A DNA stretch of 64,000 nt from an uncultured Schlesneria sp. (GTDB lineage Bacteria > Planctomycetota > Planctomycetia > Planctomycetales > Planctomycetaceae): positions 33,323 through 97,322 of the forward strand of contig CAIMFH010000075.1 in the NCBI GenBank assembly GCA_903840265.1. The letters are read 5' to 3'. Under the pieces are notes generated by a model. That model saw only the letters and a list, made by a program, of their open reading frames with translations, was not told where the DNA came from and searched no databases. Below, piece after piece: positions 28,625 to 38,604 of this stretch (position 1 is the first letter of the stretch; each line of letters starts with the position of its first letter). The position numbers were made by a program, and so were the translations under genes.

Positions 28625-31600
28625 ATGCCAGAAACAAGGCGATGGTGGACCATCTCCCTCGTTTTGATCGGGACACTGGCATCATGCTGCCAGGCGGACG
28701 AACCCCCTACGCGCGCTGAGGCACAGGCAACATTCGATGACGCATCGCTCGAATTCTTCGAGAAGCAAGTCCGCCCCATCCTGACAGCTCGCTGTCTGGA
28801 ATGTCACGGGACAGGTCAGGGCGATCCCAAGGGGGGATTGTCACTGACCTCCAGGGCTGGCTCACTCAAAGGGGGCGACACCGGACCAGCGGTGGTCCCC
28901 GGCAATCTGAAAGAAAGCTTGCTGGTCTCCGCAATCGAATACGGCGACCTGTATCAGATGCCGCCAAAATCGAAACTGCCAGCGGCCGAGATCGCGACCC
29001 TCACCAAGTGGGTCGAGATGGGAGCCCCCTGGCCCAAAGAGGCCGCTAGTTCGGCGGGGACAGTGAAGCCGTTCGACCTTGCCACGCGAAAATCCGAGCA
29101 TTGGTGCTGGCAGCCGATCGCGAATCCGCCGATCCCGAATGTGAAAGACGATCGCTGGCCGCTTTCATCCGCGGACCGATTCATTCTGGCCGCTCTCGAA
29201 GCCAAAGAACTGGCTCCTGCAACCGCTGCCGAGAAGCACGCTTTATTGCGTCGAGCCTACTTCGACCTGGTCGGACTACCACCGACTCCCCAGGAAGTCG
29301 CAGCGTTCCTTGATGACACGTCTCCACAGGCGTTTGAGCAAGTCGTTGATCGTTTGCTCGACTCGGTCCATTTCGGGGAACGTTGGGGACGGCACTGGCT
29401 CGATCTGGTCCGCTATGCGGAAACTCGTGGTCACGAATTCGAACCGATCATCCCGAACGCTTGGCAATACCGCGACTACGTCATTCGCGCCTTGAACGCC
29501 GACGTGCCCCACGATCAGTTTTTGACAGAACACCTCGCCGGTGACCTGGTCAAACCCCGGTGGCGCACCGCAGAAAAGGGGTCTGCCACCAAGGACGTTG
29601 GTAACATCAACGAAGCAGTTCTCGGAACAGGCTTCTGGTTTCTTGGCGAAGAGGTTCATTCTCCCGTCGATATCCGCAAGGACGAAACGGACCGGATGGA
29701 TAATCGCCTGGATGTGATGTCCAAGACCTTCCTCGGCCTGACTGTTGCCTGCGCTCGATGCCACGATCACAAGTTTGATGCAATTTCTCAGCGAGACTAC
29801 TACGCGCTCACGGGCTTCCTAATCAGTGGCAGTTATCGACAGGTTCGCGTTCAAACAGCGGAGCATGACCGTCAGGTTGCGATCCGGTTGGACGAAGCAC
29901 GGAAGCTCGCTCGGCAACAGGTGTCCCAACTGATGCTTCGGGCCGCACGCCCGACTTTGGACAAGCTGGACCAGTACCTATTGATCGCAAAACAGGCCGT
30001 TGATGATGGATTCAATCTCGATTCGGCCAGCTCAAAAGAGGGCGAGTTGGTATTCGCTGATTTCGAAGGCGAAAACTATGGGAACTGGAAGGTGGAAGGA
30101 TCCGCATTCGGAAGTCGGCCGCCTCGCAAGGCTGACAACGTCTATGCGGCACCCCTTGAAGGCTTTCAGGGAGAACATCTGGTCAACTCGCATCGGAATC
30201 CACCCGAAGGCGAAAACAGTGCGGCAGGTCGAGACGCTCAGACCGGCCGCCTGGTCTCACCATCGTTCGCGATCGACTATCCCGTGATCCGCTTCCAGAT
30301 TGGAGGCGGCGCACATGCGGGGAAGACCTGCATTAATCTGGAAGTCGACGGCAAAACGGTTCGCACGGCGACTGGCCAGAATTCGGGGACATTGCGCACG
30401 GAGCAATGGCAGGTGACGGATCTGCGTGGTAAGACCGCCCGCATTGAAATTGTCGATTCGGAAACAGGGGGTTGGGGCCACATCCTTGTGGACCAGATCG
30501 TCTTCGTTGGTGATGCACCGGGAACGGCGAAGCCTTCCGTGGAACCGGTTCGTCGAACCTTATCAGAGATCGCAACCGCCAAGAATTTGGATGCTGAGAT
30601 TCTCTCGCGTTGGTGTCGAGAACTGATCGCCGCCAAAACTGACAAACACCATCTACTCCATAGCCTGATGGCAGGAAGTGACGGTGTCGTTGTCTCGCCC
30701 ACCCCAGAAATCCCCGCTGCTGCTTTGGTCGTCGAATTCGCCGCTCCTCAGTCGGGTGACTTGATCCAGGATGGTGTTTCGTTTGGGCTTCGCCCCTCAG
30801 CTCCAGGACAATTGCAATTCACCGACGCTGGCCAGCCCGAACTGAAAGTCATATCGATCGGCAGTTGGGAACGTGACCTGTTCTGGAAAGACTTGAAACT
30901 TGCTGACGGTACCGAAGACGATCACGGGACAATGGGAGCATGGCATCGCCACGGTCGAATGGTACGCACCCCTGAATTCACCTTGAACAGCAAACGCTTG
31001 TGGTATCTGGTTCGCGGATCGGTGCGAGCTTACGCCGTTGTGAATTCGCACCTCGTCGTCGCCGGACCTCTGCACGGCTCTCTACTGCGAGAGTTCAAGC
31101 AGACTGATTTGCAGTGGCATTGGGTTGCTCAAGATCTCGAGTTGTACCCTGGGCATCGCGTGCATGTCGAATTCATGCCGGCCGATGACGCCGAATGCGC
31201 GATCGCGATGGTTGTTCAAGGTGAGTCGGCGCCTGCGCTGCCAAACTTTGCCGTGAATCAGCCGGCGGGCTCTGCGTCAGATCAAGTCCGCTTCCATCAG
31301 GCTCGCATCTCCGAAGTATTCGCCAAGCTCGTAAAGTGGCAGGAGAATCAGGCAGAACTGCCCACCACCGCCGAGACGACACTCGCCAACTGGATCGTGC
31401 AAAAACGTGATTTGTTCGCAAAACGCGACGAATTGATCGAGCAAGATCGACAACTCACCAGCTTGCGTGACTCACAGCAATCGCTGGCCAATGCCGTGTC
31501 TTGGGAATCACAGTTGGCCCCCGCCATGCTCGATGGAAACGGCATCGATGAAATGCTGCTGATTCGCGGCAATTCCAATACGCCGCGCGATCCGGTGCAG

Positions 31601-32533
31601 CGAAGGTTCCTCGAAGCTTTGGGAGCGGACGACGTCGACAAAGCCGATACTGGCAGTGGTCGGCTGGGATTGGCTCGGCAGATGATTCAAAGTCCCCTCG
31701 CCGCACGGGTCGCGGTAAATCGCGTCTGGTACCATTTGTTCGGTCGAGGGATTGTGCCGTCGGTGGACAACATGGGAGTTCTTGGGCAGGCACCCACTCA
31801 TCCCGAACTGCTTGATCATCTCGCGACGAAATTCATCAAAGACGGTTGGTCGACCAAGCGGCTGATCAAATCGCTGATGCTCAGCCGAACCTATCAGATG
31901 TCTAGCCATCCGACCGAATCCGCAGAAGCGGCCGACCCCAACAACCTGCTCTGGCATCGGATGCCAATCAAGCGGCTTGAAGGCGAGGCCATTCGCGATT
32001 CATTGCTGGCTGTGTCAGGACGACTGAACCGTACCGCGTTTGGTCCGAGTATCCCGATTCACTTGACCCCTTTCATGGAAGGTCGCGGTCGTCCTGGCGT
32101 GAGCGGTCCCCTCGATGGCAACGGCCGTCGCAGCATTTATATCTCGGTTCGCAGGAACTTTCTGTCTCCGATGATGCTGGCATTCGATACGCCCTCGCCG
32201 TTCTCAACAGTCGGCCGACGGACGTCATCGAATGTCCCCGCCCAAGCATTGATCCTGATGAACGATCCGCTGGTCATCGAGATGTCCAAGCGGTGGGCCA
32301 CTGAACTGCTGGCCACGGCCGACTTGTCCGTCGAGCAAAGAATCGATGCCATGTATCTGCAAGCTGTCGCGCGGCCAGCGACTCCATCAGAAAAAGCTGA
32401 AGCGACCGGGTTCCTCAACACACAGGGGGCTCGCCTTGAATTGCCTCAGTCGCAGCGACTCTCGTCACCTCTGACTTGGGCCGACCTCTGTCATGTGATT
32501 TTCAACGTCAAAGAATTTGTCTTCATCGAATAA
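28625..32533 (+). CDS. PSCyt1-DUF1549-DUF1553 cytochrome-domain protein, large form
   Basis: Exported 1302-residue protein and third gene of the operon. Order: signal peptide (MPETRRWWTISLVLIGTLAS, with Cys-Cys at the cleavage region), PSCyt1 heme domain (CLECHG with GGDTGPAVVPGNLKESLLV), DUF1549 (FGERWGRHWLDLVRYAETRGHE and heme motif CARCHDHKFDA), a long central insert of about 600 residues with two beta-rich, carbohydrate-binding-like parts, and DUF1553 (SPLAARVAVNRVWYHLFGRGIV, PTHPELLDHLATKF, PAQALILMNDPLVIE). CAGGAGCAGGGA directly precedes the ATG. The central insert distinguishes it from the shorter paralogue just upstream and may bind a glycan substrate. It is 40 bases from the DUF1501 gene. 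Confidence 0.93.
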   Translation: MPETRRWWTISLVLIGTLASCCQADEPPTRAEAQATFDDASLEFFEKQVRPILTARCLECHGTGQGDPKGGLSLTSRAGSLKGGDTGPAVVPGNLKESLLVSAIEYGDLYQMPPKSKLPAAEIATLTKWVEMGAPWPKEAASSAGTVKPFDLATRKSEHWCWQPIANPPIPNVKDDRWPLSSADRFILAALEAKELAPATAAEKHALLRRAYFDLVGLPPTPQEVAAFLDDTSPQAFEQVVDRLLDSVHFGERWGRHWLDLVRYAETRGHEFEPIIPNAWQYRDYVIRALNADVPHDQFLTEHLAGDLVKPRWRTAEKGSATKDVGNINEAVLGTGFWFLGEEVHSPVDIRKDETDRMDNRLDVMSKTFLGLTVACARCHDHKFDAISQRDYYALTGFLISGSYRQVRVQTAEHDRQVAIRLDEARKLARQQVSQLMLRAARPTLDKLDQYLLIAKQAVDDGFNLDSASSKEGELVFADFEGENYGNWKVEGSAFGSRPPRKADNVYAAPLEGFQGEHLVNSHRNPPEGENSAAGRDAQTGRLVSPSFAIDYPVIRFQIGGGAHAGKTCINLEVDGKTVRTATGQNSGTLRTEQWQVTDLRGKTARIEIVDSETGGWGHILVDQIVFVGDAPGTAKPSVEPVRRTLSEIATAKNLDAEILSRWCRELIAAKTDKHHLLHSLMAGSDGVVVSPTPEIPAAALVVEFAAPQSGDLIQDGVSFGLRPSAPGQLQFTDAGQPELKVISIGSWERDLFWKDLKLADGTEDDHGTMGAWHRHGRMVRTPEFTLNSKRLWYLVRGSVRAYAVVNSHLVVAGPLHGSLLREFKQTDLQWHWVAQDLELYPGHRVHVEFMPADDAECAIAMVVQGESAPALPNFAVNQPAGSASDQVRFHQARISEVFAKLVKWQENQAELPTTAETTLANWIVQKRDLFAKRDELIEQDRQLTSLRDSQQSLANAVSWESQLAPAMLDGNGIDEMLLIRGNSNTPRDPVQRRFLEALGADDVDKADTGSGRLGLARQMIQSPLAARVAVNRVWYHLFGRGIVPSVDNMGVLGQAPTHPELLDHLATKFIKDGWSTKRLIKSLMLSRTYQMSSHPTESAEAADPNNLLWHRMPIKRLEGEAIRDSLLAVSGRLNRTAFGPSIPIHLTPFMEGRGRPGVSGPLDGNGRRSIYISVRRNFLSPMMLAFDTPSPFSTVGRRTSSNVPAQALILMNDPLVIEMSKRWATELLATADLSVEQRIDAMYLQAVARPATPSEKAEATGFLNTQGARLELPQSQRLSSPLTWADLCHVIFNVKEFVFIE

Positions 32534-32573
32534 TCGCTGATTGACGCGTTCCGCATTGGATAGTGAGAGCTTG

Positions 32574-34013
32574 ATGTTTCCCTGTCAAAGATACCAGATC
32601 CCACCGCTCTCTCGCCGCCAGATGCTGACTCAAGCTGCCAATGGATTTGGCGCTGTCGCATTGTCGAGCATGCTCACTGAGCGGATTACGGTCGCGAACG
32701 ATGTCTCTTCAGACACGGTCACATCCAAGCCAACGCATTTTCCGGCGAAGGCCAAGCACATTATCTTCCTGTACATGGACGGCGGCCCATCGCAAGTTGA
32801 TACCTTCGATCCCAAGCCGATGCTCGACAAGCATCACGGTAAGAGCCCGCAAGAGATTCTTGGCAAGGTCGAACCGACTCAGTTCGCCAACATCGGCAAG
32901 CTGCTGAAATCTCCCTGGGCGTTCAAAAACTACGGCGAGTGCGGACTGCCGGTCAGTGATCTGTTCCCGCACGTCGGTGAATGCGCAGATGAACTGGCGG
33001 TGGTCCGTTCCGTCGTCTCGCCATTCTCGGAGCACACCTTTGCCAACTACTTCCTGCATTCAGGCAGCGGCTTGCAGGGGCGTCCCAGCCATGGGGCCTG
33101 GTTCAGTTACGGCCTGGGAACCGAATGCGATGACCTGCCTGCGTTCGTGATTCTCAATGGTGGCTTGATCCCACCTGGCGGGCTCGATTGCTTCGGCAGC
33201 GGCTTTCTGCCCGCAGCCTATCAAGGGTCGGTATTCACATCAGGCGAGGCACCTCTCGCGAATATCCGTCCGACGGAGAAGTCTCGCGACCTGCAAGACG
33301 CCAAGCTCGCCTTGATGCGGCGACTCGATCAATCCCGGCTGCAGCAGTTGGGCCACGTCGACGCCTTGGAATCAGCCATTGCCAATTACGAACTGGCGGC
33401 ACGCATGCAAACCGCTGTGCCGCAGTTGACCGACCTGCGCGACGAGTCGAAAGAGACGCAGGAGATGTACGGCCTGAACGATGACTTCGACAACACGAAG
33501 AAATTTGGTCGCATCTGTCTGATCGCACGCCGGTTGGTGGAACGCGGCGTCCGTTTCGTCGAACTGACTTGCCCCGGTGGCAATGGCGACCGCTGGGACC
33601 AACATGGCAATCTGGTCGATGGCCACACCAAGAACGCCAAGTCCGTCGATAAGCCAATCGCCGCACTGTTGAAGGATCTGAAACAGCGCGGCCTGCTGAA
33701 TGAAACCCTGGTCGTCTGGTGCGGTGAGTTCGGTCGCACGCCATTCGCACAAGGGGGCGACGGTCGCGATCACAACCCATTCGGGTTCACGATCTGGATG
33801 GCCGGCGGCGGAGTCAAAGGGGGCATCACCTATGGTGCCACCGATGATTTCGGTTACCGTGCTGTCGAAAACAAGGTCGAAATTCACGACCTGCACGCGA
33901 CCATGCTTCATCTACTTGGTATGGATCACACCAAGCTCACCTATCGCTTCAGCGGGCGCGATATGCGATTAACCGATGTGCATGGTCACGTTCTGCACGA
34001 CATCCTCGCTTGA
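32574..34013 (+). CDS. DUF1501 family protein, Tat-exported
   Basis: Fourth and last gene of the operon, 479 residues. It has a Tat-like signal (SRRQMLTQAANGFGAVALSS). The DUF1501 core is complete: HIIFLYMDGGPSQVDTFDPKP, RSVVSPFSEHTFANYFLHSG, LTCPGGNGDRWDQHGN, VVWCGEFGRTPFAQGGDGRDHN and GATDDFGYRAVENKVEIHD. It is clearly paralogous to the protein at 10617-12095, but of the longer Pro/Gly loop type (GGLIPPGGLDCFGSGFLP). By family it is an alkaline-phosphatase-fold protein of unknown activity. The constant pairing with DUF1549/1553 genes argues that the two proteins work on the same substrate. It ends 17 bases before the converging unknown gene. Confidence 0.93.
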   Translation: MFPCQRYQIPPLSRRQMLTQAANGFGAVALSSMLTERITVANDVSSDTVTSKPTHFPAKAKHIIFLYMDGGPSQVDTFDPKPMLDKHHGKSPQEILGKVEPTQFANIGKLLKSPWAFKNYGECGLPVSDLFPHVGECADELAVVRSVVSPFSEHTFANYFLHSGSGLQGRPSHGAWFSYGLGTECDDLPAFVILNGGLIPPGGLDCFGSGFLPAAYQGSVFTSGEAPLANIRPTEKSRDLQDAKLALMRRLDQSRLQQLGHVDALESAIANYELAARMQTAVPQLTDLRDESKETQEMYGLNDDFDNTKKFGRICLIARRLVERGVRFVELTCPGGNGDRWDQHGNLVDGHTKNAKSVDKPIAALLKDLKQRGLLNETLVVWCGEFGRTPFAQGGDGRDHNPFGFTIWMAGGGVKGGITYGATDDFGYRAVENKVEIHDLHATMLHLLGMDHTKLTYRFSGRDMRLTDVHGHVLHDILA

Positions 34014-34030
34014 ACAGCAATCTGCTCGAC

Positions 34031-35668
34031 TCAGTCGTTCTCTGGTTCGAGGGCGGACGCAGGCTCTTCGACGAGTTCCAGCTTCGGCTCCCCAAGGGTC
34101 GAGTCGGGAACTGCGATTTCAAGCGCGCGGCGCGGTTCTTTCAACGCGTTTAGACGCTCTCTGGATTCGTCATCCAATCGCAATTCGTTCAACGCTTCGG
34201 CAGATGGCTCGACCTTGGCCTGAGGAACAAGGACTTCGGGAATCGCAATCGTTTCCTGGGGCATTGTTGCCTTGTCTTTAAGTCCCGTTTTCAGTTCGGC
34301 CGGTGCCGCGGCGAGTAATGGCTTTGAACCCACCGGGGTCGTAACCGGTAACACAGGCTTCCCAAGATTTTTGACCCCGTGCGCAACTTCAGGAAGTTTG
34401 GCGGGAGCGGCCGTCGGCAAGTTGCGGATTCGTTCGCGGTAGATGATCAACGCATTGAGCGTGTGATAGAGCGGACCGCAATCGATTGGCTTCTGGCGAT
34501 GCACGATCAGGTCGTTGCATAGGGCGGTGACTGCATTCCGCACCCACTGCTCGTTCAACCGTTCGTCGGGAAGACCAATCGACAGGAACTCCATCGTATG
34601 ACCGGTGGTGTTGAACCGCTTGTTCAGGTCGTTCTCGAATCCGGAGGTCTCATAGAATTTCGCCGAGAACGTGCCGTCGTAGTTCTGCATCGAACGAGCG
34701 ATCTCAATATGTTGACGGATCTTGTGGTCGGCCTGTGCCCAGACGCCGACTAGCTTGCCCCCCGCCTTCAGATGCTTATCTCGCGTTCGTGTGAGTGCGA
34801 ACAATCGGTGGTTTCCCCCGCATGGGGCACCGACTACCGGAGCGGCCGTCTCAATCTGGACGAGTCGCTCGATGCTCCACGGTTCGTTGTGCTGATTGAC
34901 CCATTGCGTATCCGGCTTCAGATAGTGCTGCAGTCCCCACAGCACCCACGTCACTTCCTCGTGCGTGTTCACTTCTTTCATCGTGTTATTGATGATTCCG
35001 CCAAGCGTGATACTGTCCGACCCGACCTTGAACGTGTGTCCGACAGGCAGATCTGACTGGGACAACAGCGCCAAGAACTGCGCGGGATGTCCTTCGAACG
35101 CGTAAGGACGGGTGAACGAATGGAATTTTCCACCGAACGGCGTCTTCGACAGCAGCAGCTGGTTGTCAAATTTGGGTTCAGCCGTGGAAATCCACTGGAT
35201 GGCGTTGACCTTCTTGTCACCCAGGTGCAACTGGAAGTCTTGCTTCAGCGCCAGCAGTCCGTGAAAGATCTGCCAGGGTGAATGGGAATTCGCTGTCAAT
35301 GTCCGCCGGCTGCTGACCTCAATTGCCAGATCCAACTGAGACCGGAATTGATCCGCCTCAGGCAGCGCTGGAGCCACAATGGCACTGGCGATCAGTGGAG
35401 GCGCAGGGGGAGCTGCCGGACCAGGATTTGGCTGCGGTGCTTGTGGTTGCTGCTCAGCGGCGGCATTCGCCTTCCGTGCGGCAATACCTGCCGGAAACGG
35501 GCGAGCAGCAGTCTGGATGATCCCACTAGGACCGACGGCCGTAACCGCTGGACGCGAGGGGAGGCTGGCTTGCTGCGAATAGGTCGCAGAAGTCCAACAG
35601 GCAGCGAGTACAGCGGCGGTTGATGTGAGATGAGGGCTCAACCGGAGCAGACTTGTGGTACGGCGCAC
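34031..35668 (-). CDS. Exported protein of unknown function, helical-repeat-like
   Basis: No family name can be given with confidence. I place the start at GTG 35668: GGAGG sits four bases upstream and the product then begins with a signal peptide (VRRTTSLLRLSPH, then STAAVLAACWTSATYSQ). The open frame continues 148 codons further upstream but lacks these marks. The 545-residue product has a Gln/Pro/Ala linker (about 45-90). A folded domain (about 100-430) contains paired helices such as WQIFHGLLALKQDFQL, VTWVLWGLQHYLK and GPLYHTLNALIIYRERI, with conserved GGNHRLFALTRTRDKHL and MQNYDGTFS. The tail is acidic. The helix pairs suggest an alpha/alpha toroid, as in terpene cyclases or polysaccharide-processing enzymes, but this is inference. 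Confidence 0.75.
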   Translation of the reverse strand: MRRTTSLLRLSPHLTSTAAVLAACWTSATYSQQASLPSRPAVTAVGPSGIIQTAARPFPAGIAARKANAAAEQQPQAPQPNPGPAAPPAPPLIASAIVAPALPEADQFRSQLDLAIEVSSRRTLTANSHSPWQIFHGLLALKQDFQLHLGDKKVNAIQWISTAEPKFDNQLLLSKTPFGGKFHSFTRPYAFEGHPAQFLALLSQSDLPVGHTFKVGSDSITLGGIINNTMKEVNTHEEVTWVLWGLQHYLKPDTQWVNQHNEPWSIERLVQIETAAPVVGAPCGGNHRLFALTRTRDKHLKAGGKLVGVWAQADHKIRQHIEIARSMQNYDGTFSAKFYETSGFENDLNKRFNTTGHTMEFLSIGLPDERLNEQWVRNAVTALCNDLIVHRQKPIDCGPLYHTLNALIIYRERIRNLPTAAPAKLPEVAHGVKNLGKPVLPVTTPVGSKPLLAAAPAELKTGLKDKATMPQETIAIPEVLVPQAKVEPSAEALNELRLDDESRERLNALKEPRRALEIAVPDSTLGEPKLELVEEPASALEPEND

Positions 35669-36131
35669 TATTCCTCCACGAAGCGTCTGGGCGCGAACTT
35701 CAAGTTGTGAATCAATGTGAGCGAGCGCGGTCTCGGCCAGGTGAACGAGGACTGCCGGTCCTTCATTCGGCGTTTCGCGACACGTAACTTCCGCTACGGA
35801 AATCCGTTCGTTGCGATCGGCACGCATGAAAGGGTCGGCACAGAGAATGGGACACTGGCGATCTCGCACCGGCATATTTGGCCGCTCCGATACCGAGATT
35901 TCTGGCCCGCCTGAACTGAAACGAATCCGTCCCACCGGTGGATTTTTCACTGTTTCAGTTACGTTCGGGAAAGAAGCAACATCACATCCGACACACACAA
36001 TTGTCGGAAAGCTGAGAGTCGCGCCAACAGTCGAAGCCGACACAAGCCGATGAATCGACTCGATCCGAAAACGCTCACATTCGCGACAGGCGGCACAGGC
36101 AAAAAATTGCACTTCCGCGGCGGACCAGCGA
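35669..36131. other. Intergenic region, 463 bases, no gene seen
   Basis: The region lies between the M28 peptidase gene and the unknown gene at 34031-35668, both on the minus strand. The minus-strand frame is open here but has no signal peptide, motif or ribosome-binding site. I read it as leader and promoter sequence for the downstream gene. Confidence 0.5.
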
Positions 36132-37664
36132 TCATTCCGCGGTCGAGGAATACAGTTTCACTGAAATCAGTTGAAGCACCCCGTCGCGTTCGACTTGGAA
36201 TTGCAACGGTCCGCGGTCATTCAACAGGTGCCCGCGGAATTCCTCGTCAGAATTAACCGATTCGTCAGCTAACTTCATCACCACGTCACCGACTTTTAAG
36301 CCCGCTCGGTCCGCAGGCGAATCGGGAATGACATTCGTGATGATCACGCTCTCAGGAATAGCGTCATCCAGTTGCCAAGTAATTCCGACTCGAACTGGCT
36401 CGCCCGTCAAATTAAGCTGCAGTTCGACGAGCGCATCTGTTCCGGGTCGTTCGATCGCGACGGCAACAGGGTTCGTTGCAATTCGGACAACGGTCTTCAG
36501 ATCAGCCACAGTTCCGGAATCCCAGTGAGCGAGTTTCACCAGTCGATCGCCGGGACGAATGCCAGCCTTCAAAGCGGCCGAACCAGCTGTCACGTCGGTC
36601 ACGACAGCTCGGTCTTTTTTCATCTGTTCGACATCAAAGGCCACGCCGAGCCGAACAGCGGTTGGTTGCTGACGTGCTGTCATCCAGCCGGGCTGCGATT
36701 CCGTCAATGCTTCGCGACGAAATGCAGGGACAGTCGGCTCGTTGGCGAATTCTTCAACAAGTCGGAACACAAAATCAGCCATCTTCAGGATGCCGGGATA
36801 ATTTAATTTATCTGCGTCATCGGAAGGACGGTGGTAGTCATCATGCTTACCAGTATCCAGATGCAGACTCGGGATGCCGGCGACATAAAAAGGATAGTGA
36901 TCGCTGTCACCAATAACTTTAGGCTCATAATGGAAGAGCAGATCGCCTTTCGGGTTTTGGCGTACAAGACGATTGCGAAGGCCCGGCGCGGATCGCCATC
37001 CGACAACAACGACTTTGCCTTCACGCAAGCGGCCCAACATATCGATGTTGATGACTTGGCGAATCGATTTGAGTGGATGCGTCGGCTGCTTCATCCAATG
37101 CATCGACCCCAGCAAGCCCATCTCTTCGGCGTCCCAGAATGCGAACACCAACGTTCGTTTCGGGGAAGGAGTCATTGATGCGAATGCATCGGCCAATTCC
37201 AACAGGGCTGCCGTGCCACTGGCATTGTCGTCGGCACCATTGTGGATGTATCCGAACGGACCATGGCTGTTCGTCTGATTGCCTCGCCCGACATGGTCGT
37301 AGTGCGCGCCAATCAGGATGATTTCATTTCGCAGCACTGGATCGGAACCAGGCAGGACGGCGATAAGGTTCTGGAATGATCCAAATTCTTGAATCCAACC
37401 AGCCGAAGTCGCACCCTTTAACGCGTCGATCTTACGCAACTCGGTTTGCAGATAAGCGGCCGCCGCGCGACTTCCCGTTGTTCCTGCTTCCCGACCTTCA
37501 AGGGCATCGCTGGCAAGAGTGCCACAGTGACGCTTCAAGTCGGCGATGGTGATCCGCTCAATCGCGCGGTCGACAGTATCGACATCTGCAGCCGGTGCTG
37601 GGCGGATCGCGCTTAGAGAGAGACAGACCACTGCGAGATACTGCAGATTCTGGCTGATGCGCAC
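36132..37664 (-). CDS. M28-family metallopeptidase with C-terminal PDZ domains
   Basis: Exported zinc aminopeptidase-like protein of 510 residues. A signal peptide (LAVVCLSLSAIRPAPAA) precedes the peptidase core, whose metal ligands are visible in order: IGAHYDHVGRG (His and Asp region), HNGADDNASGTAALLELA (Asp), FAFWDAEEMGLLGS (catalytic Glu pair), NIDMLGRL (Asp) and YVAGIPSLHLDTGKHDDYH (last His). Two PDZ-like units follow at about 375-430 and 440-500 (ALKAGIRPGDRLVKL; PADRAGLKVGDVVMKL). GTG 37664 is chosen because the signal peptide begins there and an earlier start would overlap the preceding gene. It lies 34 bases downstream of the receiver-ATPase gene. The PDZ pair may present substrates to the peptidase. 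Confidence 0.88.
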   Translation of the reverse strand: MRISQNLQYLAVVCLSLSAIRPAPAADVDTVDRAIERITIADLKRHCGTLASDALEGREAGTTGSRAAAAYLQTELRKIDALKGATSAGWIQEFGSFQNLIAVLPGSDPVLRNEIILIGAHYDHVGRGNQTNSHGPFGYIHNGADDNASGTAALLELADAFASMTPSPKRTLVFAFWDAEEMGLLGSMHWMKQPTHPLKSIRQVINIDMLGRLREGKVVVVGWRSAPGLRNRLVRQNPKGDLLFHYEPKVIGDSDHYPFYVAGIPSLHLDTGKHDDYHRPSDDADKLNYPGILKMADFVFRLVEEFANEPTVPAFRREALTESQPGWMTARQQPTAVRLGVAFDVEQMKKDRAVVTDVTAGSAALKAGIRPGDRLVKLAHWDSGTVADLKTVVRIATNPVAVAIERPGTDALVELQLNLTGEPVRVGITWQLDDAIPESVIITNVIPDSPADRAGLKVGDVVMKLADESVNSDEEFRGHLLNDRGPLQFQVERDGVLQLISVKLYSSTAE

Positions 37665-37698
37665 GGATCCGTCGCTTGCTTGAGTGGTACAATAAAAT

Positions 37699-38604
37699 CT
37701 AACAGACCGGGACTTCAGTGCGAACGCGTCGTTTGACGAGCGTGACCTGATTCCCCTTCCCATTGTAGCGTATATCGTCCATGAACGTCCTGATCAAGAG
37801 CACTCCACGCCCATGAGCGCGAGAGATGTTTTCAGGATCCGTCGGATCGGGAAGTTTCGAGACATCGAATCCTTTCCCCTGATCACGAATCACAAAACGC
37901 GCTTCGCCCGCGGAATATCTCGCAGAGACACGAACGCGACGATTGCGATAGGGTGCTTGTCCCATTCGCATCGCAATCAGCTTTTCAAAGGAGTCGTCGT
38001 CGCTTTCGCGAAGCTTGGAACTCACCTCCAGGTTTCCGTGAATAATAGCGTTCAAGAGTGCCTCCTCCAGGGCCACGCCGACGCGAATGCGTTCGCGATC
38101 GTTGAAAATGCCGAATCGGACTCCATAGTCTTGCAGAGCATTGACCGCTGGGCCGACGAGTCGACGATCTGTCGGGAACGAGAATCGCATTTCCTGGCCG
38201 ACGAGCGCTGTCGTGACGACATCGGAACGTCGGCGGTCTTGGCTGGCCGACAAGACGGTCTCAACCACGCGGCTCAAATCTCGCGCCATTAAGGTCTTCG
38301 GAACATAGCTGGCAGCCCCTTGCTGCAATGCGGTCACAGCCAGCTCTTCGCTTCCTTCGGAAGTGGCAATGATGACAGGGACGCGAGAATGGTGCTGCTT
38401 CAGTTTAATCAGCAGTTGCAAGCCATCCATGTTCGGCATGTTGAAATCAGTCAACACAAGATCCGGCTCGCAGATCGCGCACCGTTCAAGTGCCTCGGCT
38501 CCGTCACTGGCGAACTCCACTGTCCAGGCCGGGTTGGTACCCAGCAGGCCAGCCAGCACGCGACGCTCAATAGCACAGTCATCAACGACGAGGATGGAAG
38601 ACAT
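37699..38604 (-). CDS. Response-regulator receiver fused to anti-sigma-type ATPase (HATPase_c_2)
   Basis: Cytoplasmic signalling protein of 301 residues. Residues 1-118 form a receiver: the acidic pair in ILVVDDCAIE, phosphoacceptor Asp53 in LVLTDFNMPNMDG, the Thr/Ser of IIATSEGSE and the Lys of YVPKTL. Residues about 150-290 are a GHKL ATPase of the RsbW/SpoIIAB type, with ALEEALLNAIIHGNLE (N box), VIRDQGKGFDVS (G1) and RAHGRGVLLIRTFMD (G2). Such fusions make a partner-switching kinase whose activity is set by phosphorylation of the receiver. The ATG at 38604 has AAGG about 9 bases upstream. It is divergent from the HPt gene, 299 bases away, and is followed by the M28 gene. Confidence 0.92.
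   Translation of the reverse strand: MSSILVVDDCAIERRVLAGLLGTNPAWTVEFASDGAEALERCAICEPDLVLTDFNMPNMDGLQLLIKLKQHHSRVPVIIATSEGSEELAVTALQQGAASYVPKTLMARDLSRVVETVLSASQDRRRSDVVTTALVGQEMRFSFPTDRRLVGPAVNALQDYGVRFGIFNDRERIRVGVALEEALLNAIIHGNLEVSSKLRESDDDSFEKLIAMRMGQAPYRNRRVRVSARYSAGEARFVIRDQGKGFDVSKLPDPTDPENISRAHGRGVLLIRTFMDDIRYNGKGNQVTLVKRRVRTEVPVC

Noticed and set aside
35669..36112. N-terminal extension of the unknown exported protein
   Set aside because: The extension has no signal peptide and no recognisable domain, whereas the internal GTG has GGAGG and a signal peptide.
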